Shown in pieces: positions 8,469-18,600 of a stretch of DNA of 64,000 nucleotides. Every line of letters begins with the position of its first letter. The stretch's first letter is position 1. The DNA is from Actinomycetospora soli (lineage in GTDB: Bacteria > Actinomycetota > Actinomycetes > Mycobacteriales > Pseudonocardiaceae). The position numbers and the translations under genes are program-made. The stretch is from NCBI RefSeq assembly GCF_021026295.1, contig NZ_JAJNDA010000011.1:1-64000 (forward strand), given 5' to 3'. The notes beneath the pieces are model-generated. The model had not been told where the DNA came from and did not search any database. It saw only the letters and a program-made list of their open reading frames with translations.

Positions 8469-8619
8469 GCTTCTCCTGCCCGGCTCCCGGCGACGGATAA
8501 GGCGTCCGGTGGGCCCCGGAGGACCCGGACCGGTGACTGCCGAGTGGCGTTCACACTAGCGCCCGGACGCGACGCCGTCGTCACGCCGGGGCACCGGATC
8601 GACCCAGGAGGGCACGAAC

Positions 8620-9717
8620 GTGACGGACACGGGGGGAACGGCGCAGGGCACGGCCGCGGTGGTGCTGGTCGGTGGTCAGGGCAGCCGCCTGCGGCCGCTG
8701 ACGTCCTCGACGCCGAAGCCGATGCTGCCGACCGCGGGAGTGCCGTTCATCGGGCACCTCCTCTCGCGCATCGCCGCCGCGGGCATCCGCCGGGTGGTGC
8801 TCGGCACGAGCTACCGCGCCGAGGTGTTCGCCGACTACCTGGGCGACGGGTCCGCGTTCGGCCTCGAGCTGGAGTGCGTGCCCGAGCCCGAGCCGCTGGG
8901 CACCGGCGGCGGCATCCGCCACGCCGCGGCCGCGCTCGACCCCTCCTTCGAGGAGGTCATGGTCTTCAACGGCGACATCCTCTCCGGGGTCGACCTCGGC
9001 GCCGTGCTCGCCGAGCACCGGACCGCCGGCGCCGACGCGACGCTGCACCTGGTCCGCGTGCCCGACCCGACCGCCTTCGGCTGCGTGCCCACCGACGCGA
9101 CGGGCCGGGTCCAGGCGTTCCTGGAGAAGACGCTCAACCCGCCGACCGACCAGGTCAACGCCGGGTGCTACGTCTTCCGCCGCGCCGTGATCGACGCGAT
9201 CCCCGAGGGTCGGCCGGTCAGCGTCGAGCGCGAGACGTTCCCCGGCCTCCTGCGCGAGGGCCGTCGGCTGCAGGGGCACGTGGAGTCGTCCTACTGGCTC
9301 GACCTCGGAACCCCCGCCGCGTTCGTCCGCGGCTGCGCCGACCTCGTGCAGGGGATCGCCCCGACGTCGGCCCTGCCCGGACCGGTCGGCACCTCCCTGC
9401 TGCTCCCGGGCGCCAAGACGGCCGCGACGGCGTCGGTGTCCGACGGCAGCACGCTCGGCCGCGACGTCGTCGTCGGCGACGGCTCGCGCGTCATCGGCTC
9501 CGTGGTGATGGACGGCGCCCGGATCGGCGACAACGTCGTCGTGACCCGCTCGGTCATCGGTCCCCGGGCCGTGATCGGGGACGAGACGGTGGTCAGCGAC
9601 GCGGTGGTCGGCGACGACGTCTCCGTCGGCGCGGGCTGCGAGCTGCGCGACGGCGTGCGCCTGTGGCCCGGCCTCGCGATCCCGGACGGCGGTCTGCGAT
9701 TCTCGGGGAGTGGCTGA
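8620..9717 (+). CDS. manC: mannose-1-phosphate guanylyltransferase (NDP-sugar pyrophosphorylase)
   Basis: Makes GDP-mannose from mannose-1-phosphate and GTP for glycolipids, lipomannan and protein mannosylation. The protein has 365 residues. It begins with the pyrophosphorylase signature VVLVGGQGSRLRPLT and TPKPMLP, then LGTGGGIRHA, FNGDILSGVDL (metal-binding Asp) and FLEKTLNPPTDQVNAG. The C-terminal 100 residues carry left-handed beta-helix hexapeptides (GRDVVVGDGSRVIGSVVMDG). GTG 8620 has AGGAGG at 8605-8610. Its M. tuberculosis counterpart Rv3264c is named manB, so the symbol is not uniform. The stop overlaps the next gene by 8 bases. Sugar specificity rests on synteny rather than residues. 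Confidence 0.85.
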   Translation: MTDTGGTAQGTAAVVLVGGQGSRLRPLTSSTPKPMLPTAGVPFIGHLLSRIAAAGIRRVVLGTSYRAEVFADYLGDGSAFGLELECVPEPEPLGTGGGIRHAAAALDPSFEEVMVFNGDILSGVDLGAVLAEHRTAGADATLHLVRVPDPTAFGCVPTDATGRVQAFLEKTLNPPTDQVNAGCYVFRRAVIDAIPEGRPVSVERETFPGLLREGRRLQGHVESSYWLDLGTPAAFVRGCADLVQGIAPTSALPGPVGTSLLLPGAKTAATASVSDGSTLGRDVVVGDGSRVIGSVVMDGARIGDNVVVTRSVIGPRAVIGDETVVSDAVVGDDVSVGAGCELRDGVRLWPGLAIPDGGLRFSGSG

Positions 9718-10642
9718 GGCGCTCCTGACCGAGAGCGGGGCTCGTACCCGCCGCTGGCTCCCGGGCTACGTCCTCGACATCGCGGCCCTGATCGGGCCGC
9801 TCCGGCACGGCAGGGGCGACCCGACCTGCCGCGTCGACGAGTCCGGCGTCGTGTGGCGCGTCTGTTCCACCCCGCTCGGCCCGGCGACCACCCGGATCCG
9901 GCGCCTCGGCACCGAGGTGGTCGCCGACGCGTGGGGCGACGGCGCCGAGTGGGTGCTCGACGGCCTGCCCGCGCTGCTCGGCGCGGACGACGACGACGCC
10001 GGGTTCGTCGGCCACCACCCGCTGGTCGCCGACGCCCGGCACCGCCTGCCCGGCCTACGGCTCGGGGCGTGCGGGGCGGTGTGGGACCAGCTGTTCGCCG
10101 CGATCCTGGAGCAGAAGGTCACCGGGATCGAGGCGCATCGCTCGTGGCGGGAACTCTGCCGGCGCTTCGGCGGCACCGCCCCCGGTCCGGCGCCGCAGGG
10201 CATGCGGGTGCCGCCGACGCCGCGCGAGACCAAGGCCATCCCGGACTGGGAGTGGCACAAGGCCGGCGTCGACCAGTCGCGGCGCCGCGCGATCCTCGCG
10301 TCGGCGACCGTCGCGCACCGGCTCGAGAAGGCCGTGGAGCTGCGCGGCGTCGAGGGCCGGTCGCTGCTGCGCAAGGTGCCGGGCATCGGGGTCTGGACCG
10401 CCGCGGAGGTCGCCCAGCGGGCCTGGGGCGACCCGGACGCCGTCTCGATCGGCGACTTCCACATCCCCACGACGGTCGGCTACGCGCTGGTCGGCCGGAA
10501 GCTCGACGACGCCGGGATGATGGAGGTCCTCGCCTGCTACGCCCCGCAGCGGCAGCGCGCGGTGCGCTACATCGAGGCGTCCGGCTTCAAGCGCCCCCGT
10601 TTCGGGCCGCGGTACTCCCCGCGCGACTTCCGGGAGTGGTGA
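9710..10642 (+). CDS. DNA-3-methyladenine glycosylase 2 family (AlkA-like)
   Basis: A 310-residue base-excision glycosylase of the helix-hairpin-helix superfamily, removing alkylated bases. The HhH element reads LLRKVPGIGVWTAAEV at about 222-238, and the catalytic Asp lies in VSIGDFHIP, 17 residues on. Other alkA-type segments are WDQLFAAILEQKVTG and the helix containing RRRAIL. The C-terminus is FGPRYSPRDFREW. The start GTG at 9710 overlaps the end of the pyrophosphorylase gene by 8 bases and the stop overlaps the ATG of the next gene (TGATG), so the three genes are probably co-transcribed. Confidence 0.88.
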   Translation: MAEALLTESGARTRRWLPGYVLDIAALIGPLRHGRGDPTCRVDESGVVWRVCSTPLGPATTRIRRLGTEVVADAWGDGAEWVLDGLPALLGADDDDAGFVGHHPLVADARHRLPGLRLGACGAVWDQLFAAILEQKVTGIEAHRSWRELCRRFGGTAPGPAPQGMRVPPTPRETKAIPDWEWHKAGVDQSRRRAILASATVAHRLEKAVELRGVEGRSLLRKVPGIGVWTAAEVAQRAWGDPDAVSIGDFHIPTTVGYALVGRKLDDAGMMEVLACYAPQRQRAVRYIEASGFKRPRFGPRYSPRDFREW

Positions 10643-11139
10643 TGACGGCGTCCAGCGCTGCCGAGGTCGCCCGCGCGAGCGGGCTGCCGGTCGCGGCGCT
10701 GCGCCCCGGGCTGTGGTCCCGCGAGGACGTCGTCGAGCTGCAGCGGACGCTGCTCTGCCGCGAGCTCGGTCTTCCCGACGACGGGTCGAGCACGTCCGAG
10801 GAGCTCCTCGCGGTCCTCGAGGCGGTGCGCGACCGGGTCGAGCGCCGGATCGCCGCCGTCCGCGGCACCCTGGAGGGGCAGCGGCACACGCCCGCGGAGA
10901 TCCTCGACGGGTTCGGGGAGCCGGTCGTGCCCGACGAGACCCTCGACGAACTCGGCCTCTCCTGGGCCCGCACCTGGACGGCCGGGGAACCGGTCGACTC
11001 CGCGGCGGCCCGCTCCGTGGCGGAGCGCCATCGCGCTGTCGCGGGGCCCGACGTGTCCGAGGCGCTGGCGTTCGTGCTCGACCGGCACGGCCTCGGCGTC
11101 GCCGCCTACGCCCGGGACGCCCTCGCACTCGTGCGCTGA
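10642..11139 (+). CDS. hypothetical protein, helix-rich
   Basis: A 165-residue protein whose ATG overlaps the stop of the glycosylase gene, so it is translationally coupled. The N-terminus (VARASGLPVAALRPGLWSREDVVELQR) looks like a weak helix-turn-helix of MerR type, followed by a long helix (VRDRVERRIAAVRGTLEGQ) and an alpha-helical C-terminal half with AERHRAVAG and HGLGVAAYARDAL. No cysteines or catalytic motif stand out. It could be a degenerate regulator or a partner of the glycosylase; I cannot decide. Confidence 0.6.
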   Translation: MTASSAAEVARASGLPVAALRPGLWSREDVVELQRTLLCRELGLPDDGSSTSEELLAVLEAVRDRVERRIAAVRGTLEGQRHTPAEILDGFGEPVVPDETLDELGLSWARTWTAGEPVDSAAARSVAERHRAVAGPDVSEALAFVLDRHGLGVAAYARDALALVR

Positions 11140-11150
11140 CCGGCTCCTCA

Positions 11151-11181
11151 GAGCGTCAGCGGTGGCACACGGCTGACGCTC
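11151..11181. terminator. hairpin between convergent genes
   Basis: GAGCGTCAGC (11151-11160) and GCTGACGCTC (11172-11181) are perfect 10-base arms with an 11-base loop. It stands 12 bases after the stop at 11139 and before the stop of the minus-strand NUDIX gene, as expected for a bidirectional terminator. No T-run follows, which is usual in this group. Confidence 0.6.
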
Positions 11182-11216
11182 GCTGTCAGGGTGGCGCCAC
11201 GTCCCGGGCCCGGGCG

Positions 11217-11738
11217 TCAGCCGCCCAGCGACCGGCCGAAGGCCACGTCGTCGGGCAGCTCCGCGAGCGGCCACCACCGCAGGTCGACCGACTCGTCGCT
11301 GCGGACGGCGGTCGCGCCCTGCGGGGCACGGACCAGGTAGCGGACGTCCAGGTGCCGGGTGGGCACGCCCAGCGAGCAGGTCACGGGGTGGACGTCGAGG
11401 TGGACCGGCGCGTCGGAGATCGTCAGGCCGTCGATGCCGGACTCCTCGGTCGCCTCGCGCAGCGCCGCGGCGCGCAGCGTGGGGTCGTCGGCCTCGATGT
11501 GGCCGCCGAGCTGCAGCCAGCGTCCGACGCGCGGGTGCAGCGTCAGCAGCGCGTGCTCCCCGGCGGCGTCGACCACCAGCGCCGATGCCGTGAGGTGCCC
11601 GGGTACGCACGCCCGCGCACACGCGTCGGGCCGCGCCGCGAGGAAGGCGAGCAGGGCGTACCGGATCGCGGACTGGTCGGCGGACGGGGCGTCCCACGCG
11701 GTCAGCACCGCCGCCGCGTCGTCGTGCACCGGGGTCAC
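11217..11738 (-). CDS. NUDIX hydrolase
   Basis: A 173-residue NUDIX enzyme. The box is [25 protein letters not shown], read here as GG-x4-D...REATEESG, with the conserved REx2EE metal-binding core intact. Substrate is probably a nucleoside diphosphate derivative but cannot be assigned. The start GTG at 11738 overlaps the fbiB stop in a GTGA tetranucleotide, so it is the last gene of the site-2 protease-fbiA-fbiB-NUDIX run. The conserved pairing with F420 genes may mean it hydrolyses a nucleotide by-product of cofactor synthesis; that is inference. Confidence 0.88.
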   Translation of the reverse strand: MTPVHDDAAAVLTAWDAPSADQSAIRYALLAFLAARPDACARACVPGHLTASALVVDAAGEHALLTLHPRVGRWLQLGGHIEADDPTLRAAALREATEESGIDGLTISDAPVHLDVHPVTCSLGVPTRHLDVRYLVRAPQGATAVRSDESVDLRWWPLAELPDDVAFGRSLGG

Positions 11739-13105
11739 AGCTCCACCAGCCGGTCGTCGGTCGTCGGCTCGCCGCGCGAGGCGGTGGGCTCCGCCGGGTG
11801 CCCGACGGCGACCGCGCCGAGCGGCTCCCACGTCGCCGGCAGGTCCAGGACGGACCGCACGAGGTCGGCGGCGAAGATGGTCGAGCCGACCCAGCACGAC
11901 CCCAGGCCCTCCGCGGCGAGTGCCACCAGCAGGCCCTGCACCGCGGCGCCCCCGGCGACGGTGAACATCGTGTCCTCGCACGCGGCCCGGCGGGCGTCGG
12001 GATAGTCGTGCGACCCGCCGTCGGAACCCCGCACGAGGAACGGCAGGACCAGCTCCGGCGCCCGGTACAGGAGGTCGCCGCGGGCGAGCCGCTTCTCGAC
12101 CTGGCCCGCCGTGAACCCGTCGGCCTCGAGGTCCGCGCGCCACGCGGCGCCCATCGCGTCGAGCAGCGCCCGACGGCGGGTCGCGTCGCGCAGCCAGACG
12201 AAGCGCACCGGCCGCGAGTGGTGCGGGGCGGGTGCGGTGAGGCCGGCGGCGACCGCGCGGCGGACCCGGTCCGGCTCGACCGGGTCGTCCGCGAACGCGC
12301 GGACCGACCGCCGCGCCGGGACGGCCTCCCGCCGACCCCGCGCGATGGCCTCGTCCGCGCCGAGCCAGAACAGGTCCTCCTCGACGGGGCGGACCAGCGC
12401 CCCCGCCGTCGGGCCGTCGCCGGTCAGCCCGCCGAGGCCGCGCACGACCGCGACCGGCACCCCGCCGAGCTTGCCCTTCACCAGATCGGCCGCCGCCGCG
12501 ATCTCGTCGGCCACCGCGACCTCGGTGACCAGCAGTTCGTTGCCCTGGCGGTCGACCGCGCCGCCGTAGCCGTGCAGCGCGACGAGCCCGGCGGAGCCGA
12601 TCGCGGCGTCGGTCTGCCCCAGCCGCCAGCAGCGTCCCATCGTGTCGGTGACGACCACGGCGACGTCCACCCCGAGCCCGTCCGCGAGGGCGGCACGCAG
12701 GCGGGCGGCGGACCCGTCGGGGTCCTCCGGCAGCAGCGCCACCTCGTCGCTCTCGACGTTCGACCCGTCGACCCCGGCGGCCGCCTGCACGATGCCGAGG
12801 CGATTGGTGACGATCTTGGTGCGGCCCTTCGTCGCCAGCAGCCGGACCGACTCCCCGTCGATCAGCCGGCGGCGGGCCGCGTCGCGCTCGTCGGGGTCGC
12901 TCGGGACCCTGACCAGGCGACCCTCGACCTTCGAGAACACCTTCGAGGTGACCACCACGACGTCGCCGTCGGCCACCTGCCCGCGCAGCGCGTCGACCAG
13001 CGCGGCGGCCAGGTCGTCGCCCGGGCGGAACTCGGGCAGGCCCGGGACGCCCCAGACGGTGAGGCCACCGGCCGCGGCGTGGTCGGCCCCGGGGAACTCA
13101 GACAT
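11735..13105 (-). CDS. fbiB: coenzyme F420:L-glutamate ligase / dehydro-F420 reductase
   Basis: A bifunctional 456-residue protein. Residues 1-245 are the CofE-type gamma-glutamyl ligase, with [25 protein letters not shown] and [21 protein letters not shown]. Residues 255-456 form a nitroreductase-like FMN domain starting [14 protein letters not shown] and ending with [22 protein letters not shown]. In mycobacteria the ligase adds the glutamate tail and the C-terminal domain reduces dehydro-F420-0. It overlaps fbiA by 8 bases and NUDIX by 4. Together with fbiA it supplies cofactor to F420 enzymes such as the LLM oxidoreductase at 185-1117. Confidence 0.95.
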   Translation of the reverse strand: MSEFPGADHAAAGGLTVWGVPGLPEFRPGDDLAAALVDALRGQVADGDVVVVTSKVFSKVEGRLVRVPSDPDERDAARRRLIDGESVRLLATKGRTKIVTNRLGIVQAAAGVDGSNVESDEVALLPEDPDGSAARLRAALADGLGVDVAVVVTDTMGRCWRLGQTDAAIGSAGLVALHGYGGAVDRQGNELLVTEVAVADEIAAAADLVKGKLGGVPVAVVRGLGGLTGDGPTAGALVRPVEEDLFWLGADEAIARGRREAVPARRSVRAFADDPVEPDRVRRAVAAGLTAPAPHHSRPVRFVWLRDATRRRALLDAMGAAWRADLEADGFTAGQVEKRLARGDLLYRAPELVLPFLVRGSDGGSHDYPDARRAACEDTMFTVAGGAAVQGLLVALAAEGLGSCWVGSTIFAADLVRSVLDLPATWEPLGAVAVGHPAEPTASRGEPTTDDRLVEL

Positions 13106-14087
13106 CGGCGCCGCCCGTCGCCGCGCCCGCCCCGCCGACGCCCGCCAGGTCGATCGCCGCCCGGACCATCGCGGCCGTGGCCTCCGGGTCGGTCATGAGC
13201 AGCGGCACGGAGCGGACGGCCACGCCCGGGATCTCGGCGGAGTCGGTCTCGTGGACGAGCCAGCCGTCGAGCAGGCCGCCGGTCGAGCGCGCGCCGTAGT
13301 GCCGTCCGACGCCCTCCGCCGACACCTCGACGCCCACGGCGTCCAGGCACGCCTCGGCCATGCCGCGGACCGCGCGCCCGTCGATGATCGGGCTGATCCC
13401 GACGACGGGTGCAGGCGCGGCCGCGAGGGCGGCCCGCAGGCCGGGGACGTCGACGATCGTGCCGACGCTGACGACCGGGTTGGACGGGGCGAGCAGGACG
13501 AGGTCCGCCTCGGCGATGGCGGTGAGCGCGGCCGGGCAGGCCGTCGCCTGGTCCCGTCCGACGGAGGCGAACCCGTGCGCCGGCGGGACGGCACGGTGGC
13601 GGACCCACCACTCCTGGAAGTGCACCGCCTTCCGCTCGCCGGAGTCCGGGTCGTCGATCACGACGTGCGTCTCGATCCGGTCGTCGCTCGCCGGGATCAG
13701 CGCGACGCCGGGCCGCCAGCGGTTGCACAGGGCCTCGGTGACCTGCGAGAGCGGGTAGCCCGCGCGCAGCATCCGGGTGCGCACGAGGTGGGTGGCGACG
13801 TCCCGGTCGCCCAGTCCGAACCACGTCGGGTCGGCGCCGTAGGCCTCCAGTTCCGCCTTCACCGACCACGTCTCGTCGGCCCGGCCCCAGCCCTTCCCGG
13901 TGTCGATGCCGCCGCCGAGCGTGTACATGCAGGTGTCGAGATCCGGGCAGACGCGCAGCCCGTGCAGCCAGAGGTCGTCGCCCACGTTGACCACCGCGGA
14001 GACGTCGCCCTGCTCGCCGAGCGCCGCCAGCACCCCCTGCAGGAACCGCGCACCGCCGACGCCCCCGACCAGAACCGTGACCTTCAC
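13098..14087 (-). CDS. fbiA: 2-phospho-L-lactate/PEP transferase of F420 synthesis
   Basis: CofD/FbiA transfers the phospholactyl or phosphoenolpyruvyl moiety from its guanylyl-activated form to Fo, giving (dehydro-)F420-0. The 329-residue sequence opens [18 protein letters not shown] with the Gly-rich nucleotide loop, then [25 protein letters not shown]-like [19 protein letters not shown] and [12 protein letters not shown]. All conserved metal and Fo-site regions appear present. It is upstream of and overlaps fbiB. The M50 protease gene lies 73 bases upstream on the same strand. Confidence 0.95.
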   Translation of the reverse strand: MKVTVLVGGVGGARFLQGVLAALGEQGDVSAVVNVGDDLWLHGLRVCPDLDTCMYTLGGGIDTGKGWGRADETWSVKAELEAYGADPTWFGLGDRDVATHLVRTRMLRAGYPLSQVTEALCNRWRPGVALIPASDDRIETHVVIDDPDSGERKAVHFQEWWVRHRAVPPAHGFASVGRDQATACPAALTAIAEADLVLLAPSNPVVSVGTIVDVPGLRAALAAAPAPVVGISPIIDGRAVRGMAEACLDAVGVEVSAEGVGRHYGARSTGGLLDGWLVHETDSAEIPGVAVRSVPLLMTDPEATAAMVRAAIDLAGVGGAGAATGGADV

Positions 14088-14160
14088 ACCGGTGATCGTG
14101 CCCCCGACCCCCGACGGCGCGCCGGGCCGGGGTACGACCCGGCGTCGGGAAGGCCCTGCC

Positions 14161-14922
14161 CTAGCGCTGCCAGAAGAAGAAGATCGACCGGCCGGCCTCG
14201 GCGAGCGCGAGGTCGCCGCCGGTGGAGGAGTAGACGAACGAGGCGAAGCCGAACAGCGCCTGCGCGGCGGGGGAGAAGAGCAGCAGCACCACGAACAGCA
14301 GCAGCGGGGCGTACGGGGTGAACGGGGCGACCCGTTGGCGCGTGTGCTCCGAGAGGTACGGGTCGAGGACGCCCCAGCCGTCGAGTCCCGGGATCGGCAG
14401 GATGTTCAGCACGAAGGCGAGGACCTGGATCAGCGCGAGGAAGGACAGGCCCGCGCCGAGGTAGACCGGGACGAGCGGGACCAGCAGCGCCAGGAGCACC
14501 GCGAGCACGAGGTTGACCAGCGGGCCCGCGAGCGAGACCAGGCTCATCGCCCAGCGGGCGCGGAGCGTGCCGCGGGCGATGTAGACCGCGCCGCCGGGCA
14601 GCGGGATGCCGCCGATCAGCAGGAACAGCACCGGCAGCACGAACGTCAGCCCGGGGTTGGCGTACTTCGTGATGTCGAGGGTGAGGTAGCCGCGGGCCTT
14701 GACCCAGGGGTCGCCGCAGCGGTGCGCGGTCAGCGCGTGGGCGAACTCGTGCAGGCACAGGGAGACGCACCATCCGGCCAGGATGATGATCACCACGCCG
14801 GCCGTGATCGCGATCTCGGAGTCGATGAGCGTGAGGACGCACCCGGCCACGGTCGCGGCGAGGAGCCCCAGGAAGATGGGGCTGGTCCGGGTCAGGCTCC
14901 CACCGGAGCGCAGGCTGGCCAC
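14161..14922 (-). CDS. site-2 protease family (M50) membrane metalloprotease
   Basis: A 253-residue intramembrane zinc protease with about five to six hydrophobic segments. The zinc motif HEFAH is at residues 58-62 inside the second segment, and the second metal region is NILPIPGLDGWGVLDPYL (Asp ligand). There is no PDZ or CBS domain, so it belongs to the short Rip3/YwhC-like group with unknown substrate. I start at GTG 14922 because a GACACT hexamer (plus strand 14929-14934) lies six bases upstream and the longer frame to 15054 adds a non-conserved leader. A substrate such as an anti-sigma factor is typical of the class but not shown here. Confidence 0.87.
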   Translation of the reverse strand: MASLRSGGSLTRTSPIFLGLLAATVAGCVLTLIDSEIAITAGVVIIILAGWCVSLCLHEFAHALTAHRCGDPWVKARGYLTLDITKYANPGLTFVLPVLFLLIGGIPLPGGAVYIARGTLRARWAMSLVSLAGPLVNLVLAVLLALLVPLVPVYLGAGLSFLALIQVLAFVLNILPIPGLDGWGVLDPYLSEHTRQRVAPFTPYAPLLLFVVLLLFSPAAQALFGFASFVYSSTGGDLALAEAGRSIFFFWQR

Positions 14923-15146
14923 CGCGTCAGTGTCCCAGGTCGGGCCCCGGACGGGGGCCACGCAGCGTCGATGGGCGTCGGAAACGCGTTCACCGCACGT
15001 GACGACCGTCCGTCGCGACATGCGGCCATGCAGGGGACTCAACTTGACCCACATGGAACGACACCGATGTAATTCCTGCCGACGTACACGCCGGCGCGGG
15101 GCCGGCGCTCCGCCAGCTGGGGAGTGCTAGCGGTGAGGGAGGCCGT

Positions 15147-15512
15147 GTGAACGGTGCGGAGAGCGGGTCGGTGGTGCTGGGCAGCGTGAGGTTCGACGGG
15201 ACGTCCGGGACGTCGCTGGCGGCGGGGGGACCCCACGGGGGAGGGCGGCCGCGGGACGTCCTGGGAGAGTTGTTCGCCGTGGCGGGCGAGGACGAGCAGG
15301 AGTGGCAGGAACGCGCCCTGTGCGCGCAGACCGATCCCGAGGCGTTCTTCCCGGAGAAGGGCGGATCGACCCGGGAGGCCAAGCAGATCTGCAACAGCTG
15401 CGAGGTGCGCTCCGAGTGCCTGGAGTACGCCCTCGGCCACGACGAGCGCTTCGGTATCTGGGGCGGTCTCTCCGAGCGGGAGCGTCGTCGGCTCAAGCGT
15501 CGGGTCGTCTGA
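15147..15512 (+). CDS. whiB2: WhiB-family iron-sulfur regulator, WhiB2/WhmD-like
   Basis: A 121-residue WhiB protein with four cluster cysteines at C59, C82, C85 and C91 (C-x22-C-x2-C-x5-C), the GIWGG turn at 103-107 and the basic C-terminal ERRRLKRRV. WhiB2/WhmD is essential for septation in mycobacteria and corresponds to WhiB of Streptomyces. Residues 1-45 are a Gly-rich extension typical of this subgroup. Start GTG 15147 follows GAGG at 15138-15141. A 22-base perfect palindrome lies 16 bases after the stop. In M. tuberculosis whiB2 is next to fbiA, as here. Confidence 0.92.
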   Translation: MNGAESGSVVLGSVRFDGTSGTSLAAGGPHGGGRPRDVLGELFAVAGEDEQEWQERALCAQTDPEAFFPEKGGSTREAKQICNSCEVRSECLEYALGHDERFGIWGGLSERERRRLKRRVV

Positions 15513-15527
15513 CCCGTCCGCTGCCAC

Positions 15528-15549
15528 CACACTCCCCGCGGGGAGTGTG
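15528..15549. terminator. perfect 22-base palindrome after whiB2
   Basis: CACACTCCCCG and its complement CGGGGAGTGTG meet without a loop at 15528-15549. Just downstream of whiB2, it would form a stable 3' hairpin in RNA. A dimeric repressor site for the next gene is possible, but the position favours termination. Confidence 0.5.
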
Positions 15550-15642
15550 AGCACCCTGTCTGTCCACGCCGTCGGACCCCCCTTCTAGTCTCGGGCACCG
15601 CCCGGTGGCCACCGGGCGACACCGACGGCGGGGAGGACTGCG

Positions 15643-18600
15643 GTGGCCCCCACGGCGCCCGTGCTGGCGGTCCTGGTCTGTCACGACGGCGAGGCGTGGC
15701 TGCCCGAGACCCTCGGCGCTCTCGGTCGGCTCTCGGTCGCCCCGCGGCGGGTCGTCGCGGTCGACACGGGCTCGCGGGACTCCACCCCCGACCTGCTGCG
15801 GTCCTCCAACCGCGTCGACGTCGTGCTCGACCTCCCGCGCGACACCCCGTTCGGCACGGCGGTCGCGGCGGCCGTGGCCGACGCGGACCGGCGCTGGGGT
15901 CGCGACGGCGAGCGCAGCTCGGGCGACTGGCTCTGGGTGCTGCACGACGACGCGGCCCCCGAGCCGTCCTGCCTCGACGTCCTGCTCTCGGTCGCCGAGT
16001 CCTCGCCCGCGGCCGCGATGCTCGGCCCGCTCCAGCTCGACTGGGACGACCCGCGGCTCGTCGTCGAGGCCGGGCTGTCCACCGACGCCTCCGGGCACCG
16101 GCAGACCGGGATCGGCTCCGACGAGCTCGACCTCGGTCAGTTCGCCACCAACTCCGAGGTGCTCGCCGTCGGCTCGGCGGGCGCCCTGGTCCGGCGCCGC
16201 GAGTGGGACGCCCTCGGCGGGTACGACTCGGCGTTCGGCCTCCTGCGCGAGGACGTCGACCTCGGCTGGCGCATCAACCGCGCCGGGGGCCTCGTGCTCT
16301 GCGTCCCCTCCGCGCGCCTGCACCACGCCCGCGCGGTGACGGTCGGCGCGCGCAGGCTCGACGCCCGCGGCACTGACGGCGGGCTGCGCACGACCGACCG
16401 GCGCAACGGCATGACGACCGTCCTCGTCAACGGGTCCGCGGCCGCGTACGCCGTCGGGCTCGTCCGGCTCCCGCTGCTCGCCGTCCTGCGGGCGCTGGGC
16501 TTCCTGCTGCTGCGCCGCCCGCGGGCGGCCAACGCCGAGCTGGGGGCGATGGGTCGGCTGGTGGCCGACCTCGGCGAGGTCCGGGAGGCACGGCGCCGGA
16601 GGTCCGTTCCCGACGCCGGGTCGGGCGACGTCCGCGGTCTGCTCACCAGCCGCACCACGCGCCTGCGCAACGCCGTCTCCGGCGGTCTCACGAGCATCGT
16701 CCGCAACCGGGTCCGCGACGACCTCGACCTGGGGCGCCTGCCGGACTGGGCGGCCCGGCCCGCGCGGGCGCCCGTCTCGGCCGCGGCGGCCTCGGCGGAG
16801 GGCCCCGAGGACGGGCAGCTGCTCGTCGGGCAGGGCGCCCTCCCGGCCGGGGCGACCGCGCCGAAGCGGTCGGGCCGGCGCAAGGCGGGCCTGCGCCGAC
16901 CGGGCGGCGAGTCCGTCGCGGTCTCCCTCGCGGGGCCGTCCGCGGGCGGCGAGGCCGGCCCCACCGAGCTCATCGCCCGCAGCGGACGCCACCGCTCGGT
17001 GGCCGACCCGGAGGCCGCCACCGCACTCGTCGGGATCCCCGACCCCCGCGAGGCCCCGGCCGCCGAGGCCGACCCGCACCTCGTCGTCGTGCCCGTCACC
17101 CCGGGCCGCGTCCTGCGGGAGCTGCTGCTCGCCCCGCCGCTGCTGATGGTGCTGGCGCTGACCGCGGTGTCGTTGCTGGCGCAGCGGTCCCGCCTCGGCC
17201 TCGACCTCGCCGGCGGACGCATCCGCGCGCTGCCCGAGCTCGGCCCCCTCTGGAGCAGCTACCTGGCCGAATGGCACCCGGTGGCCGGCGGCACGGCTGC
17301 GCCGGCCTCGGCCGCGCTCGCGGTGCTCGGCGTGCTCGGCGGGCTGCTGTGGCCCGTCGCCGGCTCGAGCGGACCGGCCGTGGCCGTGTCGCTGCTGCTG
17401 CTCGGCGCCCTGCCGCTGGCCGGGCTGTCCGCCTACGTCTCCGCCCGGCCGATCCGCGTGGGCCGCGTGCTGCGCGCCCTCGCCGCCTCCGTCTACGCCC
17501 TGCTCGGCATCACGGCGGCGGCCGTCGCGCAGGGTCGGCTCGACGGCGTGGTCGTCGTCGTGCTGCTGCCGCTCGTGCTCGCCGGGGTCGCCGCGGTGCT
17601 GCGCGGCAGCCGCACCCCCGAGGGGACCCGCGGCCGCCGGACGTCGTGGTGGAGCGCCGCCGCGGGCACCTCGCTCCTGCTCGCCGTCGTGTCCGCCTTC
17701 GCGCCGCTGGTCCACCTGATGGTGCTCGTGGTGGTCGTCGTCGGCTTCGTCGCGGTGCCCGCGCCCGCCGGGGCGGCGAAGCGCCGGGCGGTGGCGCTCG
17801 CCGCCGTCGTCGTCCTCCCGGTGCTGCTGCTCCTGCCCTGGCCCTCGACGCTGCTGCGGGCCCCGCAGGTGCTGCTGCACGGCACCGGCTCGCCGGTCAC
17901 CGAGCGGTTCGCGAGCACGCTCGACGTGCTCTCCCTCGACCCCGGGGGCGCCGGGTCGCTGCCCGTGGTCGGGCTGATCGTGCTGGTCGTGGCGGTGGGC
18001 GGCGCGCTGCTCGCCCCGCGCCGGACGATGGTCCCCGGTCTCGCGGTGATGCTGCTCGGCATCGTCGCCGCCGGCATCGTCGGCACCGTGCCGCTGGCGC
18101 CGCTGTCGGGCGGCGACCCGCGCCCGGGCTGGACCGGCCCCGCGCTCGCCTTCGCCGCGTGCGGCGCGCTGTGGAGCCTGCTGGCGCTCGTCGCCGAGGC
18201 GCGCGCCGTCCCGCTCGGCACGCTCGTCACCGGCCGCTCGGGCCCGCGTCACCGGCCCGCGCCGCGGCAGCTGGGCGACCCCGCGATCGACCTCGGCCCG
18301 GACGGCGTCCTGTCGCGGGTCGGCGGCGGGGCGCGCTCCGCCGCGTCGCGCGTCGGCACGGCGCTGTCCTCCCGCCTACGGGTCCGCGCGAGTGCGGCGT
18401 CCACCGGCCGCGCGCGGGGCGTCGCCGTGCCGCTCGTCGCCGCCACGGCCGTCGCGCTCGCCGTGTGCGCCGTCCTGATCGGGCCGCGCGGTGCGCTGGC
18501 CGCCCGCCCCGCCCCCGTGCTGGACGCCGCGCTCGCCGGGCGGGTGGCCGCGTCCGGCGCCACGGTCGTGGAGGTCGGGCTGGCGCCGCGCGCGGACGGG